The notes beneath the pieces were generated by a model that was given only the letters and a program-made list of their open reading frames with translations, had not been told where the DNA came from and did not search any database. Source: a bacterium (lineage in GTDB: Bacteria; B130-G9). From it: a DNA stretch of 7,353 bases. The stretch is taken from contig JAGHCW010000216.1 of NCBI GenBank assembly GCA_021160245.1, positions 1 through 7,353 of the forward strand, given 5' to 3'. This document shows, in pieces, positions 1-5,926 of the stretch (the first letter of the stretch is position 1; the number at the start of each line of letters is the position of its first letter). Position numbers and translations under genes: made by a program.

Positions 1-52
1 AATTTATGATTCTCCCCATTGTTTACTGGCCATCTCGTAGTGTACGTAGAAT

Positions 53-58
53 AGGAGG
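53..58 (+). promoter_or_regulatory. Ribosome binding site of the SUMF1-domain gene
   Basis: A perfect AGGAGG lies 14 nt before the ATG at 73. The spacing is longer than ideal. No in-frame ATG, GTG or TTG lies closer, because the TTG at 62 is in another frame. The site therefore supports the start at 73. Confidence 0.6.
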
Positions 59-72
59 ACATTGTCGTTATC

Positions 73-1182
73 ATGAAAAATCTGAAAAGACGAAGCAAGA
101 AGCTGAAGTTCGTGTTGTTGGCAGTTATGGTATTTGTTGGGACATTCGCATTACTTGTCATTGGCGCCAAATCAGATGGGGAGACACCGTCTGCTTTGAG
201 CCAACTGAGGCACTATGAAGTGCCGGCTGCGCTTGAGGGGGACGCTATCTCATTGCCTGGTGGGACCTTCATGATGGGCGATGGCGCAGGGGTCGGCCAT
301 TTTGGAGAAAGACCGCCTCATTTGGTGAGGATTTCGCCCCTTCGAATGCTGCGTTACGAGGTAACGAGAGGGCAATATGTTGAGTTTCTGAATGCAAGCA
401 GCGTTGCAGTCTCACCGCTTGAGGGATTTAATCAAGGGAGTGAACCTGTTGAAGATTCAGGGCGGCCTTACACAGTTCACACGGAGAGGTTCACTTTGTT
501 ATATGTGCTTTCAGGGGAGATTGGACACGCGGATGGCAAGTTCGAGGTCATAGATGAGCCAGATATTCCCGCAACCGTGACATGGAATGGCGCGGCGCTT
601 TATTGCGCTTGGGCGGGAGGAAGGCTGCCCACTGAGGCGGAGTTTGAGTATGCATCTCGCGCCGGCTCATCGGACGATTACGCGCCGAAAGAGCAGTATT
701 CCAGACCCGACGGATCGGACAGTAAGACGAGACCTCAACTAGCGAAGGTTGGGTCTTACTCAGCCAATGCGTGGGGACTCTATGACTTAACTGGGAACTC
801 ACCCGAATGGTGCGAGGATTGGGATGGCGCATACAATTATGACTTGGAGTACTGGCGGCGCCGTGCGGAGCGCTCGGCCTATTGGGCAGAGAGGTTTTCG
901 TCAATGTTCGCAGATTACGATTCGCTCGTGAATCCCTACTTTGCTGATTGTTTAGAGGATTTTCCTGATGGGATACTCGACCCTTCGGGGCCAGATAAGC
1001 CCGGCAAGTGGTACGACTCCAAAGTGGTTCGAGGTGGGTGGGTGAGCCCTAGGCCGACAGACCCGGGGGCTTGGATGCTCGGTTCAGCTCACACCGGGAG
1101 ATACTCCGCACGCAACAGGGCCAATCCGCCAGACAGCGCAGCGGGGTTCCGTTGCGTCTGGCCTCTAAATGGCGATCGTTAA
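73..1182 (+). CDS. Membrane-anchored SUMF1/FGE-fold domain protein
   Basis: The 369-residue protein starts with a very basic stretch (KNLKRRSKKLK) followed by a hydrophobic segment at about residues 12-31. This should act as a signal anchor or uncleaved signal peptide and place the rest outside the cytoplasm. The body matches the formylglycine-generating-enzyme-sulfatase (SUMF1) fold in order: PGGTFMMGD (62-70), ERPPHLVRIS (79-88), YEVTRGQYVEFLN (95-107), ATVTWNGAALYCAW (167-180), GRLPTEAEFEYASRAG (183-198), GLYDLTGNSPEWCEDW (235-250), VVRGG (318-322) and a C-terminal GFRCV (358-362). The two catalytic cysteines that true FGEs carry after the RGG motif are absent, so sulfatase-modifying activity is unlikely. 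The substrate or partner is unknown. An insertion rich in Trp, Tyr and Arg (about 252-290) is unusual. Downstream lies another membrane-anchored gene, probably co-transcribed. Confidence 0.88.
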   Translation: MKNLKRRSKKLKFVLLAVMVFVGTFALLVIGAKSDGETPSALSQLRHYEVPAALEGDAISLPGGTFMMGDGAGVGHFGERPPHLVRISPLRMLRYEVTRGQYVEFLNASSVAVSPLEGFNQGSEPVEDSGRPYTVHTERFTLLYVLSGEIGHADGKFEVIDEPDIPATVTWNGAALYCAWAGGRLPTEAEFEYASRAGSSDDYAPKEQYSRPDGSDSKTRPQLAKVGSYSANAWGLYDLTGNSPEWCEDWDGAYNYDLEYWRRRAERSAYWAERFSSMFADYDSLVNPYFADCLEDFPDGILDPSGPDKPGKWYDSKVVRGGWVSPRPTDPGAWMLGSAHTGRYSARNRANPPDSAAGFRCVWPLNGDR

Positions 1183-1230
1183 GGCAGAGGACATTTTACT
1201 TGTGGCGGATTTGAGAAGAGAAACGGGAGG

Positions 1231-1932
1231 TTGAACATCCGTAGATACTTGTGGCTACTCCTGCTGATTCCGGTGTCGGGCGTTGTGCTCTTTGCGAATA
1301 TTGGCGCGAATGATTCAAAGGATGCAGAGGAAGAATACGCTCCGGTGGTGAAGTCCCATATTGCCTGGATGGACCTTCACTTGGGCAGTATATATTTCGA
1401 CAATATGACGGTTGAGGAGAAGGAGGCGGATGTAGCTCGATTCTTTGTCGATGGTGAGGTCAGGACTCAGGACTGGGTCCAATCGGCTAAGCTCTTTCGG
1501 GCCTGTTTTCTGCTTGCCTTGATGCTCCCTTCACCCAGTGAGAGCAGGGACGAATTGCTGAAGGTAGCCCTGAAGGGCGCCAAACGGTGTCTGAATCAGA
1601 GAAGCGATACGATGGTGCTCGCTCTTGCACCGTGTAAAATGAAGATACCCGACAAGTGGTTCTGCCGGGAACTACTTGAAATGTACCTAGATAAAGGCCT
1701 TCAATTCGCGCATGAGGCCGTTCGCGCATATTGCGCCTCGTTACTACATGAGGCGCTAGGCGAGAAGAAAGAGGCGCGGTCAGCCATGGAAGAGGCCTAT
1801 CGTCTTGCGCCGGATGACGGCATTATTGCCTACAAGATCAAGGGGATGCGAAAGGATGGCGGGGATTTCTCTGAGGCGTTGGACGCTATTGCGCAATCTG
1901 AAAGCGGCGGGAGACCTGACAGCCTACTGTAA
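1231..1932 (+). CDS. Membrane-anchored helical (TPR-like) protein of unknown function
   Basis: I do not recognise a specific family. The protein has 233 residues from a TTG start. A short basic N terminus (NIRRY) precedes a hydrophobic segment at about residues 6-24, which suggests a signal peptide or single anchor. The rest is mostly helical and cysteine-containing. Residues about 160-200 (HEAVRAYCASLLHEALGEKK, then EARSAMEEAYRLAPDDG) have the spacing and small/aromatic pattern of a TPR-type helical hairpin, with the typical LAPDD turn. The start is uncertain: GGGAGG at 1225-1230 touches the TTG at 1231, which is too close, while a second in-frame TTG at 1249 leaves 18 nt. The gap to the SUMF1 gene is 48 nt and the reading frame is the same, so the two probably form an operon and act at the same membrane surface. 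That functional link is inference. Confidence 0.7.
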   Translation: MNIRRYLWLLLLIPVSGVVLFANIGANDSKDAEEEYAPVVKSHIAWMDLHLGSIYFDNMTVEEKEADVARFFVDGEVRTQDWVQSAKLFRACFLLALMLPSPSESRDELLKVALKGAKRCLNQRSDTMVLALAPCKMKIPDKWFCRELLEMYLDKGLQFAHEAVRAYCASLLHEALGEKKEARSAMEEAYRLAPDDGIIAYKIKGMRKDGGDFSEALDAIAQSESGGRPDSLL

Positions 1933-2251
1933 TAGTTGACATGGGCTTTCACTACATGATCCCGTAAGGCTACTGCTCCAGACCATAAGGGTGAATTGAT
2001 TGCGTCTTTTTGTAGTATCTCCGTCGGAAAACCGACCAATTGGATCGCATCTTCAGATGGGTGGCCTCACGATGATGAGGCGCCTCTCCCCTCCTCCAGA
2101 ATTGCTTTTAGCTGGCGGAGACAATCCGCCGCAAAAGATAGGTGTCCGAATTCGATCGACAAAGACGACTGCTCATCTGGATTGTCCTGGTTTTCAACCT
2201 TGCCTTAAGCAGTTGTATCCTCTGTCCCTATTGAGTAACTTTCAGGAGTAG
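1933..2251 (+). other. Gene-free region with several hairpins, candidate structured leader of the importer operon
   Basis: No convincing gene is seen in these 319 nt. Inverted repeats are: GTCGG/CCGAC closing an AAAA loop (2023-2036); GCCTCA/TGAGGC with a 6-nt loop (2064-2081); GGCGGA/TCCGCC with a 5-nt loop (2114-2130). GACAATCC at 2120-2127 is also perfectly complementary to GGATTGTC at 2179-2186, and that pairing would break the third hairpin. A TTGACA at 1936-1941 could be a -35 box, but no good -10 follows at the usual distance. The position just before a FecCD/BtuC-type permease invites a cobalamin riboswitch, yet I find none of its conserved core or B12 box. Alternatives are an attenuator or simply decayed coding DNA. 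Confidence 0.35.
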
Positions 2252-3379
2252 ATGATCTTACTGAATGAGCATCGGATGGAATTGATGACAGACGCTGAAG
2301 AAGAACACGAAGCCCCTTGCGTGGCCGAGGGCTTCCTGCATAAGAGAAAACTCGTCTGGTCGCTCTGGCTACTTGGGCTGGGCGTCCTGATGGCCGTGGC
2401 CTTTGTTGTTGGGTGTGCCGTTGGGCCTGCCGCTATATCGCCCCTCACCATCCTGAAAATCGTGCTCTCGAAGCTCGGATTTCATTCGCTCGAAGGGGGC
2501 TGGTCGGCAACTCAGGAGATGATAATCCTCGGCATTCGAGTTCCTCGCGTGGTGATGGGCCTTATTGTCGGCGCCTCGCTCGGAGTCGTTGGCGCGGCCT
2601 TTCAATGCATCCTCCGTAACCCTCTGGCGGACCCATTCGTGCTAGGCGTCTCGAGCGGGGCCGCGCTGGGCGCCTCGGTGGCAATCGCCTTTGGCCTCGC
2701 GATCCCGATGCTCCACAGCGCCGGGACGCCCCTGATAGCATTCATGGGCGCGATGCTGGCAACGTTCATCATCTATCGCATCTCGATGGTGCGAGGCAAC
2801 ATAAATGCCCACACACTTATCCTATGCGGTGTGATACTGAACTCATTCCTCGCGTCGGTGATGATGATGATCTACGCGGCCGCAAAGCCCGACAGGATTT
2901 ACTCATTACTGCTTTGGCTAATGGGCGATCTTGAGAGCGCCGGGGACTGGCTCCTCGTGCCAATGCTCATCATGCTGGCGGGGATGGTCTGGGTCTATCT
3001 TCTCTCGCCTAGTATGAATGCCATGACGCTCGGCGATGAGGCCGCATCGGCGCTTGGGGTGAACGTCAAGAGGGCCAAACAGACAATCTTTCTCGTCTGT
3101 GCCCTCATTGTCGGTTCGGCGGTCTCAGCGACGGGCATGATCGGCTTCGTGGGGCTCGTTGCTCCCCACATATCAAGGGCGCTCGTCACGGCGGACCACA
3201 GATTCGTAGTGCCATCATCAGCCCTGCTAGGCGCCGCGCTCGTCGTGCTGGCGGACGCGTTCGGCAGATGGATTTTGTCGCCGGCAGAGCTGCCCGTGGG
3301 CGCTGTGACATCGCTTCTTGGTGCGCCATTTTTCATCTACATCCTCAGAAAGCGGGCGAGAAATGTCTGGTCAGACTAG
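2252..3379 (+). CDS. FecCD/BtuC-family ABC importer permease (iron complex, haem or cobamide)
   Basis: This is the inner-membrane channel subunit of a type II ABC importer. Its 375 residues carry the family hallmarks: RVPRV at 96-100, LRNPLADPFVLGVSSGAALG at 121-140, LGDEAASALGV at 260-270 (the coupling-helix region that contacts the ATPase), GMIGFVGLVAPHISR at 295-309 and ELPVGAVTSLLGAPFF at 346-361. Hydrophobic segments are spread as expected for about ten membrane helices. The N terminus is some 25-30 residues longer than usual and acidic (DAEEEHE), so the start is open: ATG 2252 has AGGAG only 3 nt upstream, and in-frame ATGs at 2276 and 2285 are alternatives. The ATPase follows after 64 nt. 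The family does not separate iron-siderophore, haem and vitamin B12 transport by sequence alone, so no substrate is assigned. Confidence 0.95.
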   Translation: MILLNEHRMELMTDAEEEHEAPCVAEGFLHKRKLVWSLWLLGLGVLMAVAFVVGCAVGPAAISPLTILKIVLSKLGFHSLEGGWSATQEMIILGIRVPRVVMGLIVGASLGVVGAAFQCILRNPLADPFVLGVSSGAALGASVAIAFGLAIPMLHSAGTPLIAFMGAMLATFIIYRISMVRGNINAHTLILCGVILNSFLASVMMMIYAAAKPDRIYSLLLWLMGDLESAGDWLLVPMLIMLAGMVWVYLLSPSMNAMTLGDEAASALGVNVKRAKQTIFLVCALIVGSAVSATGMIGFVGLVAPHISRALVTADHRFVVPSSALLGAALVVLADAFGRWILSPAELPVGAVTSLLGAPFFIYILRKRARNVWSD

Positions 3380-3443
3380 CTGTCCGACGGGCTTTCCAGC
3401 CTGTCCATCGGTTGAATTTCTCGCATGATCGGATCACACCCTA

Positions 3444-4265
3444 ATGGCTAATGAATGCGACGTGAACGGCGCTATTCTCTCAGCGGCCAATATCCGATTT
3501 GGCTATCCAAACTCCGGCTTCGAGCTTGGCCCCGTGGACGTCTCGCTTCATTCGGGGCAAGTGCTAGGGATAATCGGCCCCAATGGTTCCGGCAAGACCA
3601 CGCTGATGAGGCTCCTAAGCGGATTCCTAAATCCCGCCTCGGGTTCGATTCGCTTGCGAGGCGCGGACATTAAACGTATTCGCCCCAGGGACGTTGCGAA
3701 GTCGCTGGCCTTTGTGCCTCATCAAGCCCCATCGACGTTCCCCTATCGGGCGCTTGAGATCGTCCTGATGGGTAGGTTTCCGCACCTTGCGATGTTTCGC
3801 TCGGAGACGCATCAAGACGAGGCGCTTGCGCGTGATGCGATGGCCGCGACCGACACGCTCCAGCTCGCCGATCGCTATTTCAACGAGCTCTCAGGCGGCG
3901 AGAGGCAGCGGGTGATGATAGCGATGGCGCTTGCCCAGCAGCCCAGAGTGCTCCTTCTAGACGAGCCTACTAGCCATCTGGATATTAAGCACATTGTCGC
4001 CATCCTCGACGTGCTCGCCTCGCTTGCGAATGAGGGCGGACTAGCCGTCGCGGCCGTCCTACACGACCTGAACTTCGCGGCGGAGTTCTGCGACCGGCTT
4101 CTCCTGATGAAGAACGGAGCCGTCGAGGCGGTCGGTGCGCCAACTGATGTCCTCTCCGCGGCCAACATCAAGCGCGTCTTCGGGGCGGATGTAACCATCG
4201 GCGTGAATCCCGTCACCGGGTCTCCGTTCGTCTTTCCGATGCCCGGCCGCCGGCGGGAGGAATGA
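3444..4265 (+). CDS. ABC importer ATP-binding protein, FecE/BtuD/HmuV type
   Basis: This is the cytoplasmic ATPase that powers the permease encoded just upstream. All motifs are intact in 273 residues: Walker A GPNGSGKTT (45-53), Q-loop FVPHQ (90-94), signature LSGGERQR (149-156), Walker B VLLLDEP (169-175), D-loop SHLD (177-180) and H-loop VLHDLN (205-210). The phrase FRS.T..DE between Q-loop and signature and the C-terminal RVFGADV..GVNPVTG..F pattern are typical of the iron-chelate/cobalamin group. ATG 3444 is the first start after an in-frame stop at 3426; its ribosome site is weak, so it may depend on translation from the permease. A GTG at 3462 is the alternative. The stop overlaps an ATG at 4262 (ATGA) behind GGGAGG, as in coupled genes. 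Confidence 0.96.
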   Translation: MANECDVNGAILSAANIRFGYPNSGFELGPVDVSLHSGQVLGIIGPNGSGKTTLMRLLSGFLNPASGSIRLRGADIKRIRPRDVAKSLAFVPHQAPSTFPYRALEIVLMGRFPHLAMFRSETHQDEALARDAMAATDTLQLADRYFNELSGGERQRVMIAMALAQQPRVLLLDEPTSHLDIKHIVAILDVLASLANEGGLAVAAVLHDLNFAAEFCDRLLLMKNGAVEAVGAPTDVLSAANIKRVFGADVTIGVNPVTGSPFVFPMPGRRREE

Positions 4266-4321
4266 ATCTTCGCTTTGATGGTCATAACGAGTACTACTGG
4301 CGTAGCCGCAATCTTGGCTAG
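4262..4321 (+). other. 19-codon ORF overlapping the ATPase stop, possible truncated coupled gene
   Basis: An ATGA overlap joins this ORF to the ATPase, and GGGAGG lies 1 nt before the ATG. The predicted peptide begins MNLRFDGHNEYYW and stops after 19 residues. It may be the stump of a former third operon gene, or chance. There is no family match I can name. Confidence 0.15.
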
Positions 4322-4326
4322 ATGTT

Positions 4327-4333
4327 GGGAGGA
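4327..4333 (+). promoter_or_regulatory. Ribosome binding site of the GIY-YIG pseudogene
   Basis: GGGAGGA sits 11 nt before the ATG at 4345 and favours that start over the in-frame ATG at 4363. It shows that the broken gene still has its translation signal. Confidence 0.5.
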
Positions 4334-4344
4334 AGTCGTGCGGT

Positions 4345-4654
<310 letters not shown>

Positions 4655-4732
4655 TAGTTGTTATTGAGCGAATCCCCAGTATTTTTCATTCAGCCAGTGT
4701 CGCCAGCGGGAGTCACATAAGGTATGTGTTCA

Positions 4733-4918
4733 ATGACGGACAGAGTCAAGCTCTGGGATAAGGCGGTTAAGGATTTCCCCGAGGACCCGGCTCTTCAGGA
4801 AGTCCATTATGCTCGATTGAAGATACATCAGAAGACGCGGGGAATGTCGGATGAGGAGTTCGTTCAGTTCATAAAGGCGCAAGCCAAGAAGGCCCGTTCG
4901 ACCGCCCAGAAGTGTTGA
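4733..4918 (+). CDS. Small conserved hypothetical protein, copy 1
   Basis: The protein has 61 residues from ATG 4733; AAGG at 4719-4722 is 10 nt upstream. ATG 4724 is an alternative that adds three residues but lies against that site. The sequence is charged and helical, with the core DFPEDPALQEVHYARLKIH (14-32) and MSDEEFVQFIKAQAKKA (38-54). The second half resembles short helical proteins of many bacteria with an R..I...T.GMS.EE....I...A pattern, often without assigned function and sometimes next to toxin genes. A second, N-terminally different copy lies 780 bp downstream, on the other side of hicBA. Conservation of the reading frame between the copies (40 of 48 shared residues identical) supports a real gene. 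An antitoxin-like role is possible but only inferred from position. Confidence 0.65.
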   Translation: MTDRVKLWDKAVKDFPEDPALQEVHYARLKIHQKTRGMSDEEFVQFIKAQAKKARSTAQKC

Positions 4919-4920
4919 AG
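4771..4920 (+). repeat. 150-bp direct repeat, copy 1 (partner 5551-5700)
   Basis: This segment aligns without gaps to 5551-5700 at an offset of exactly 780 bp, with 18 mismatches (about 88% identity by hand count). It covers the small protein from its DFPEDPALQE motif to just past the stop. Similarity ends abruptly on both sides. Confidence 0.92.
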
Positions 4921-4959
4921 ACTATTAACGGAGCTGAATGAGGATGCGCGCGATCTTGC

Positions 4960-5178
4960 TCATTCGAACTCAGCGCGCGGAATGCCTGACTGTCTTATGA
5001 TGGACATTAGTGTTCCCGTTCTTATTTCGTTGTGGTCTGGGACAGGGACGGTGATTGTGCTGCCCGGTATCTGCTTCTGCATGACCACATGACTTCCACG
5101 CGTCCGTATTTTCTCGAACCCGTGGGACGTGAGGATTTGGCAGACTTCTTTCCCTGACAGGACCTTGAGCCTACCCAA
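4960..5178 (-). CDS. hicA: HicA-type mRNA interferase toxin
   Basis: This 72-residue protein is a small double-stranded-RNA-binding-fold toxin that cleaves mRNA and is neutralised by HicB. The family pattern is complete: LSGKEVCQIL (7-16), GFEKIRTRGSHVVM (20-33) with the catalytic histidine at residue 30, VPVPDHNEI (44-52) and TGTLMSIIRQSGI (54-66). The start is a TTG with GTGGAG about 7 nt upstream, inside the end of hicB, so the two reading frames overlap by 8 nt. The weak start codon and overlap fit translational coupling that keeps toxin at or below antitoxin level (inference). The gene is full length for the family and its catalytic residues look intact. It ends shortly after, and convergent to, the small protein gene on the other strand. 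Confidence 0.94.
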   Translation of the reverse strand: MGRLKVLSGKEVCQILTSHGFEKIRTRGSHVVMQKQIPGSTITVPVPDHNEIRTGTLMSIIRQSGIPRAEFE

Positions 5179-5392
5179 CCGCTATCTCCACTTGGGTTAC
5201 GTACACCTCACCACATAATCTGTTTCTGATTTCATCTTTAGACGCAGTTTCAAAGAAGAGCTCTAATGCTTCTTTCAGATTGTCTCTCGCCTCACCAACT
5301 GTCTCCCCTTGGCTTGCGACATCTACTTCAGGACACAACGCCACGTAACCGTTATCTTCCTTTTCTATGATCGCGGTTAGCTGCCTCATCAT
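5171..5392 (-). CDS. hicB: HicB-type antitoxin
   Basis: The 73-residue partner of HicA starts at ATG 5392, with AGAGGTGA at 5396-5403 as ribosome site; an adjacent second ATG could also serve. It has the HicB partial RNase H-like fold: LTAIIEKEDNGYVALCPEVD (5-24), VASQGETVGEARDNLKEALE (25-44) and LFFETA, which correspond to the conserved CPE, SQG.T..EA..NL.EA pattern. The protein ends right after the fold, so it has no obvious C-terminal ribbon-helix-helix or helix-turn-helix. Autoregulation by direct DNA binding, known for longer HicBs, is therefore doubtful here. hicB precedes hicA, the order common for short-HicB systems. The pair sits between two direct copies of another small gene. Confidence 0.94.
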   Translation of the reverse strand: MMRQLTAIIEKEDNGYVALCPEVDVASQGETVGEARDNLKEALELFFETASKDEIRNRLCGEVYVTQVEIAVG

Positions 5393-5459
5393 AAATCACC
5401 TCTCATCGGCTATTCCCTTCCCTAACCTCTAGACCACCCATAGTACGGGGCAAAAACTA

Positions 5460-5481
5460 AAGCGCTGAAGGAGCGGCGCTT
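5460..5481 (+). promoter_or_regulatory. Hairpin with the Shine-Dalgarno in its loop, before small-protein copy 2
   Basis: AAGCGC (5460-5465) and GCGCTT (5476-5481) are perfectly complementary around a 10-nt loop that contains AAGGAG (5468-5473). The GTG start at 5483 follows 9 nt after that ribosome site. It may merely decide the start, or the hairpin may tune translation. Confidence 0.35.
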
Positions 5482-5482
5482 C

Positions 5483-5698
5483 GTGCTGCTCACAGGGCTC
5501 AACCTGAATATAGGGCGTAGAGGCGACGAATTGTCAAGCAATTCGCTCAGGGATTTTCCCGAGGACCCGGCTCTTCAGGAAATCCACTTCGCCAGGTTGA
5601 AGATACATGAGGCTACCCGGGGAATGTCGGATGAGGAGTTCGTTCAGTTCATAAAGGCGCAAGCCAATAAGGCCCGTTTGGCCGCCCATAAGTGCTGA
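5483..5698 (+). CDS. Small conserved hypothetical protein, copy 2, with a replaced N terminus
   Basis: Its 71 residues start from GTG 5483, chosen for AAGGAG 9 nt upstream. From residue 24 on (DFPEDPALQEIHFARLKIHE and onward to the terminal AHKC) it matches copy 1 at 40 of 48 residues. The first 23 residues (LLTGLNLNIGRRGDE and so on) are unrelated to copy 1's TDRVKLWDKAVK. The reading frame stays open upstream to a TAG at 5441, so this 5' part could be a remnant of another gene fused to the repeat. It may therefore be a chimeric gene or a non-functional partial duplicate. The stop lies 3 nt from the end of the convergent aroB remnant. Confidence 0.5.
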   Translation: MLLTGLNLNIGRRGDELSSNSLRDFPEDPALQEIHFARLKIHEATRGMSDEEFVQFIKAQANKARLAAHKC

Positions 5699-5700
5699 AG
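5551..5700 (+). repeat. 150-bp direct repeat, copy 2 (partner 4771-4920)
   Basis: This is the second copy of the segment at 4771-4920, in the same orientation. The two copies bracket the hicBA module and a 90-nt region upstream of hicB. Most differences fall in the middle (5587-5618), while 5619-5666 is almost unchanged. Confidence 0.92.
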
Positions 5701-5701
5701 C

Positions 5702-5926
5702 CTAGCGAGTCAGCTGCCTCAGCACCCGCTCGATCTCGCCATCATCAATCGGCTCGGATAGGAACGCATCGCCGAAGTCGCGGAGGAGGATGAACCTGAT
5801 CCGGCCATCTTTTGCCTTTGCATCGACGCGCATTTACGGTATCAAAGCCACATCGGCGATATGTCGAGGCAGAGGCAGCGCAATCGCCTTGCTATGACTT
5901 TCAGAGACGCGCGGAGGAACTTGACC
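5702..5926 (-). pseudogene. Decayed 3' fragment of a second aroB-family gene
   Basis: On the minus strand, 5833-5702 encodes MRVDAKAKDGRIRFILLRDF, then GDAFLSEPIDDGEIERVLRQ and LTR before TAG. The intact aroB-family gene at 6656 has MRVDAKAKDGRIRFILLKDF then GDTFLSEP at its own C terminus, so this is the same domain end. Just upstream, a TAA (5836-5834) replaces the codon for the Glu before MRVD; it follows LPLPRHIADVALIP, which matches the intact AGLPTHLPPEIDPASLIP. Further upstream the similarity seems to change frame (KFLRASLKVIARRL, like the helix before that motif). No more of the enzyme is found, because the metallo-hydrolase gene ends at 5927. It cannot be functional as an enzyme. Confidence 0.85.
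5745..5834 (-). repeat. aroB 3'-end repeat, remnant copy (partner 6705-6794)
   Basis: This 90-bp stretch aligns without gaps to 6705-6794 at an offset of 960 bp, with about 16 mismatches (roughly 82% identity, hand count). Several runs are identical, such as the 10 nt of TGAACCTGAT and CATCGACGCG. Both copies are on the minus strand. Confidence 0.88.

Noticed and set aside
548-904. 118-codon minus-strand ORF
   Set aside because: It is antisense to the SUMF1-domain gene and has no recognisable motif.
1936-1941. Perfect TTGACA as a sigma-70 -35 box
   Set aside because: No acceptable -10 hexamer occurs 16-18 nt downstream (ATCCCG or neighbours), so no promoter is called.
2000-2251. 83-codon + strand ORF ending in TAG directly before the permease ATG
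   Set aside because: The sequence is low in protein-like character (many Pro, Ser and Arg, no motif). A second ORF in another frame covers the same place, and the region is full of hairpins. The adjacency TAG-ATG alone is weak evidence.
1933-2251. Cobalamin riboswitch before the BtuC-like permease
   Set aside because: I looked for the conserved B12 core and B12 box and found neither, on this strand.
4303-4320. TAGCC/GGCTA hairpin after the ATPase as terminator
   Set aside because: The stem is only 5 bp with an 8-nt loop and no T-run.
4936-4965. GAATGAG/CTCATTC inverted repeat as a two-way terminator between small protein and hicA
   Set aside because: The loop is 16 nt, one arm is the end of the hicA coding sequence, and no T-run follows on either side.
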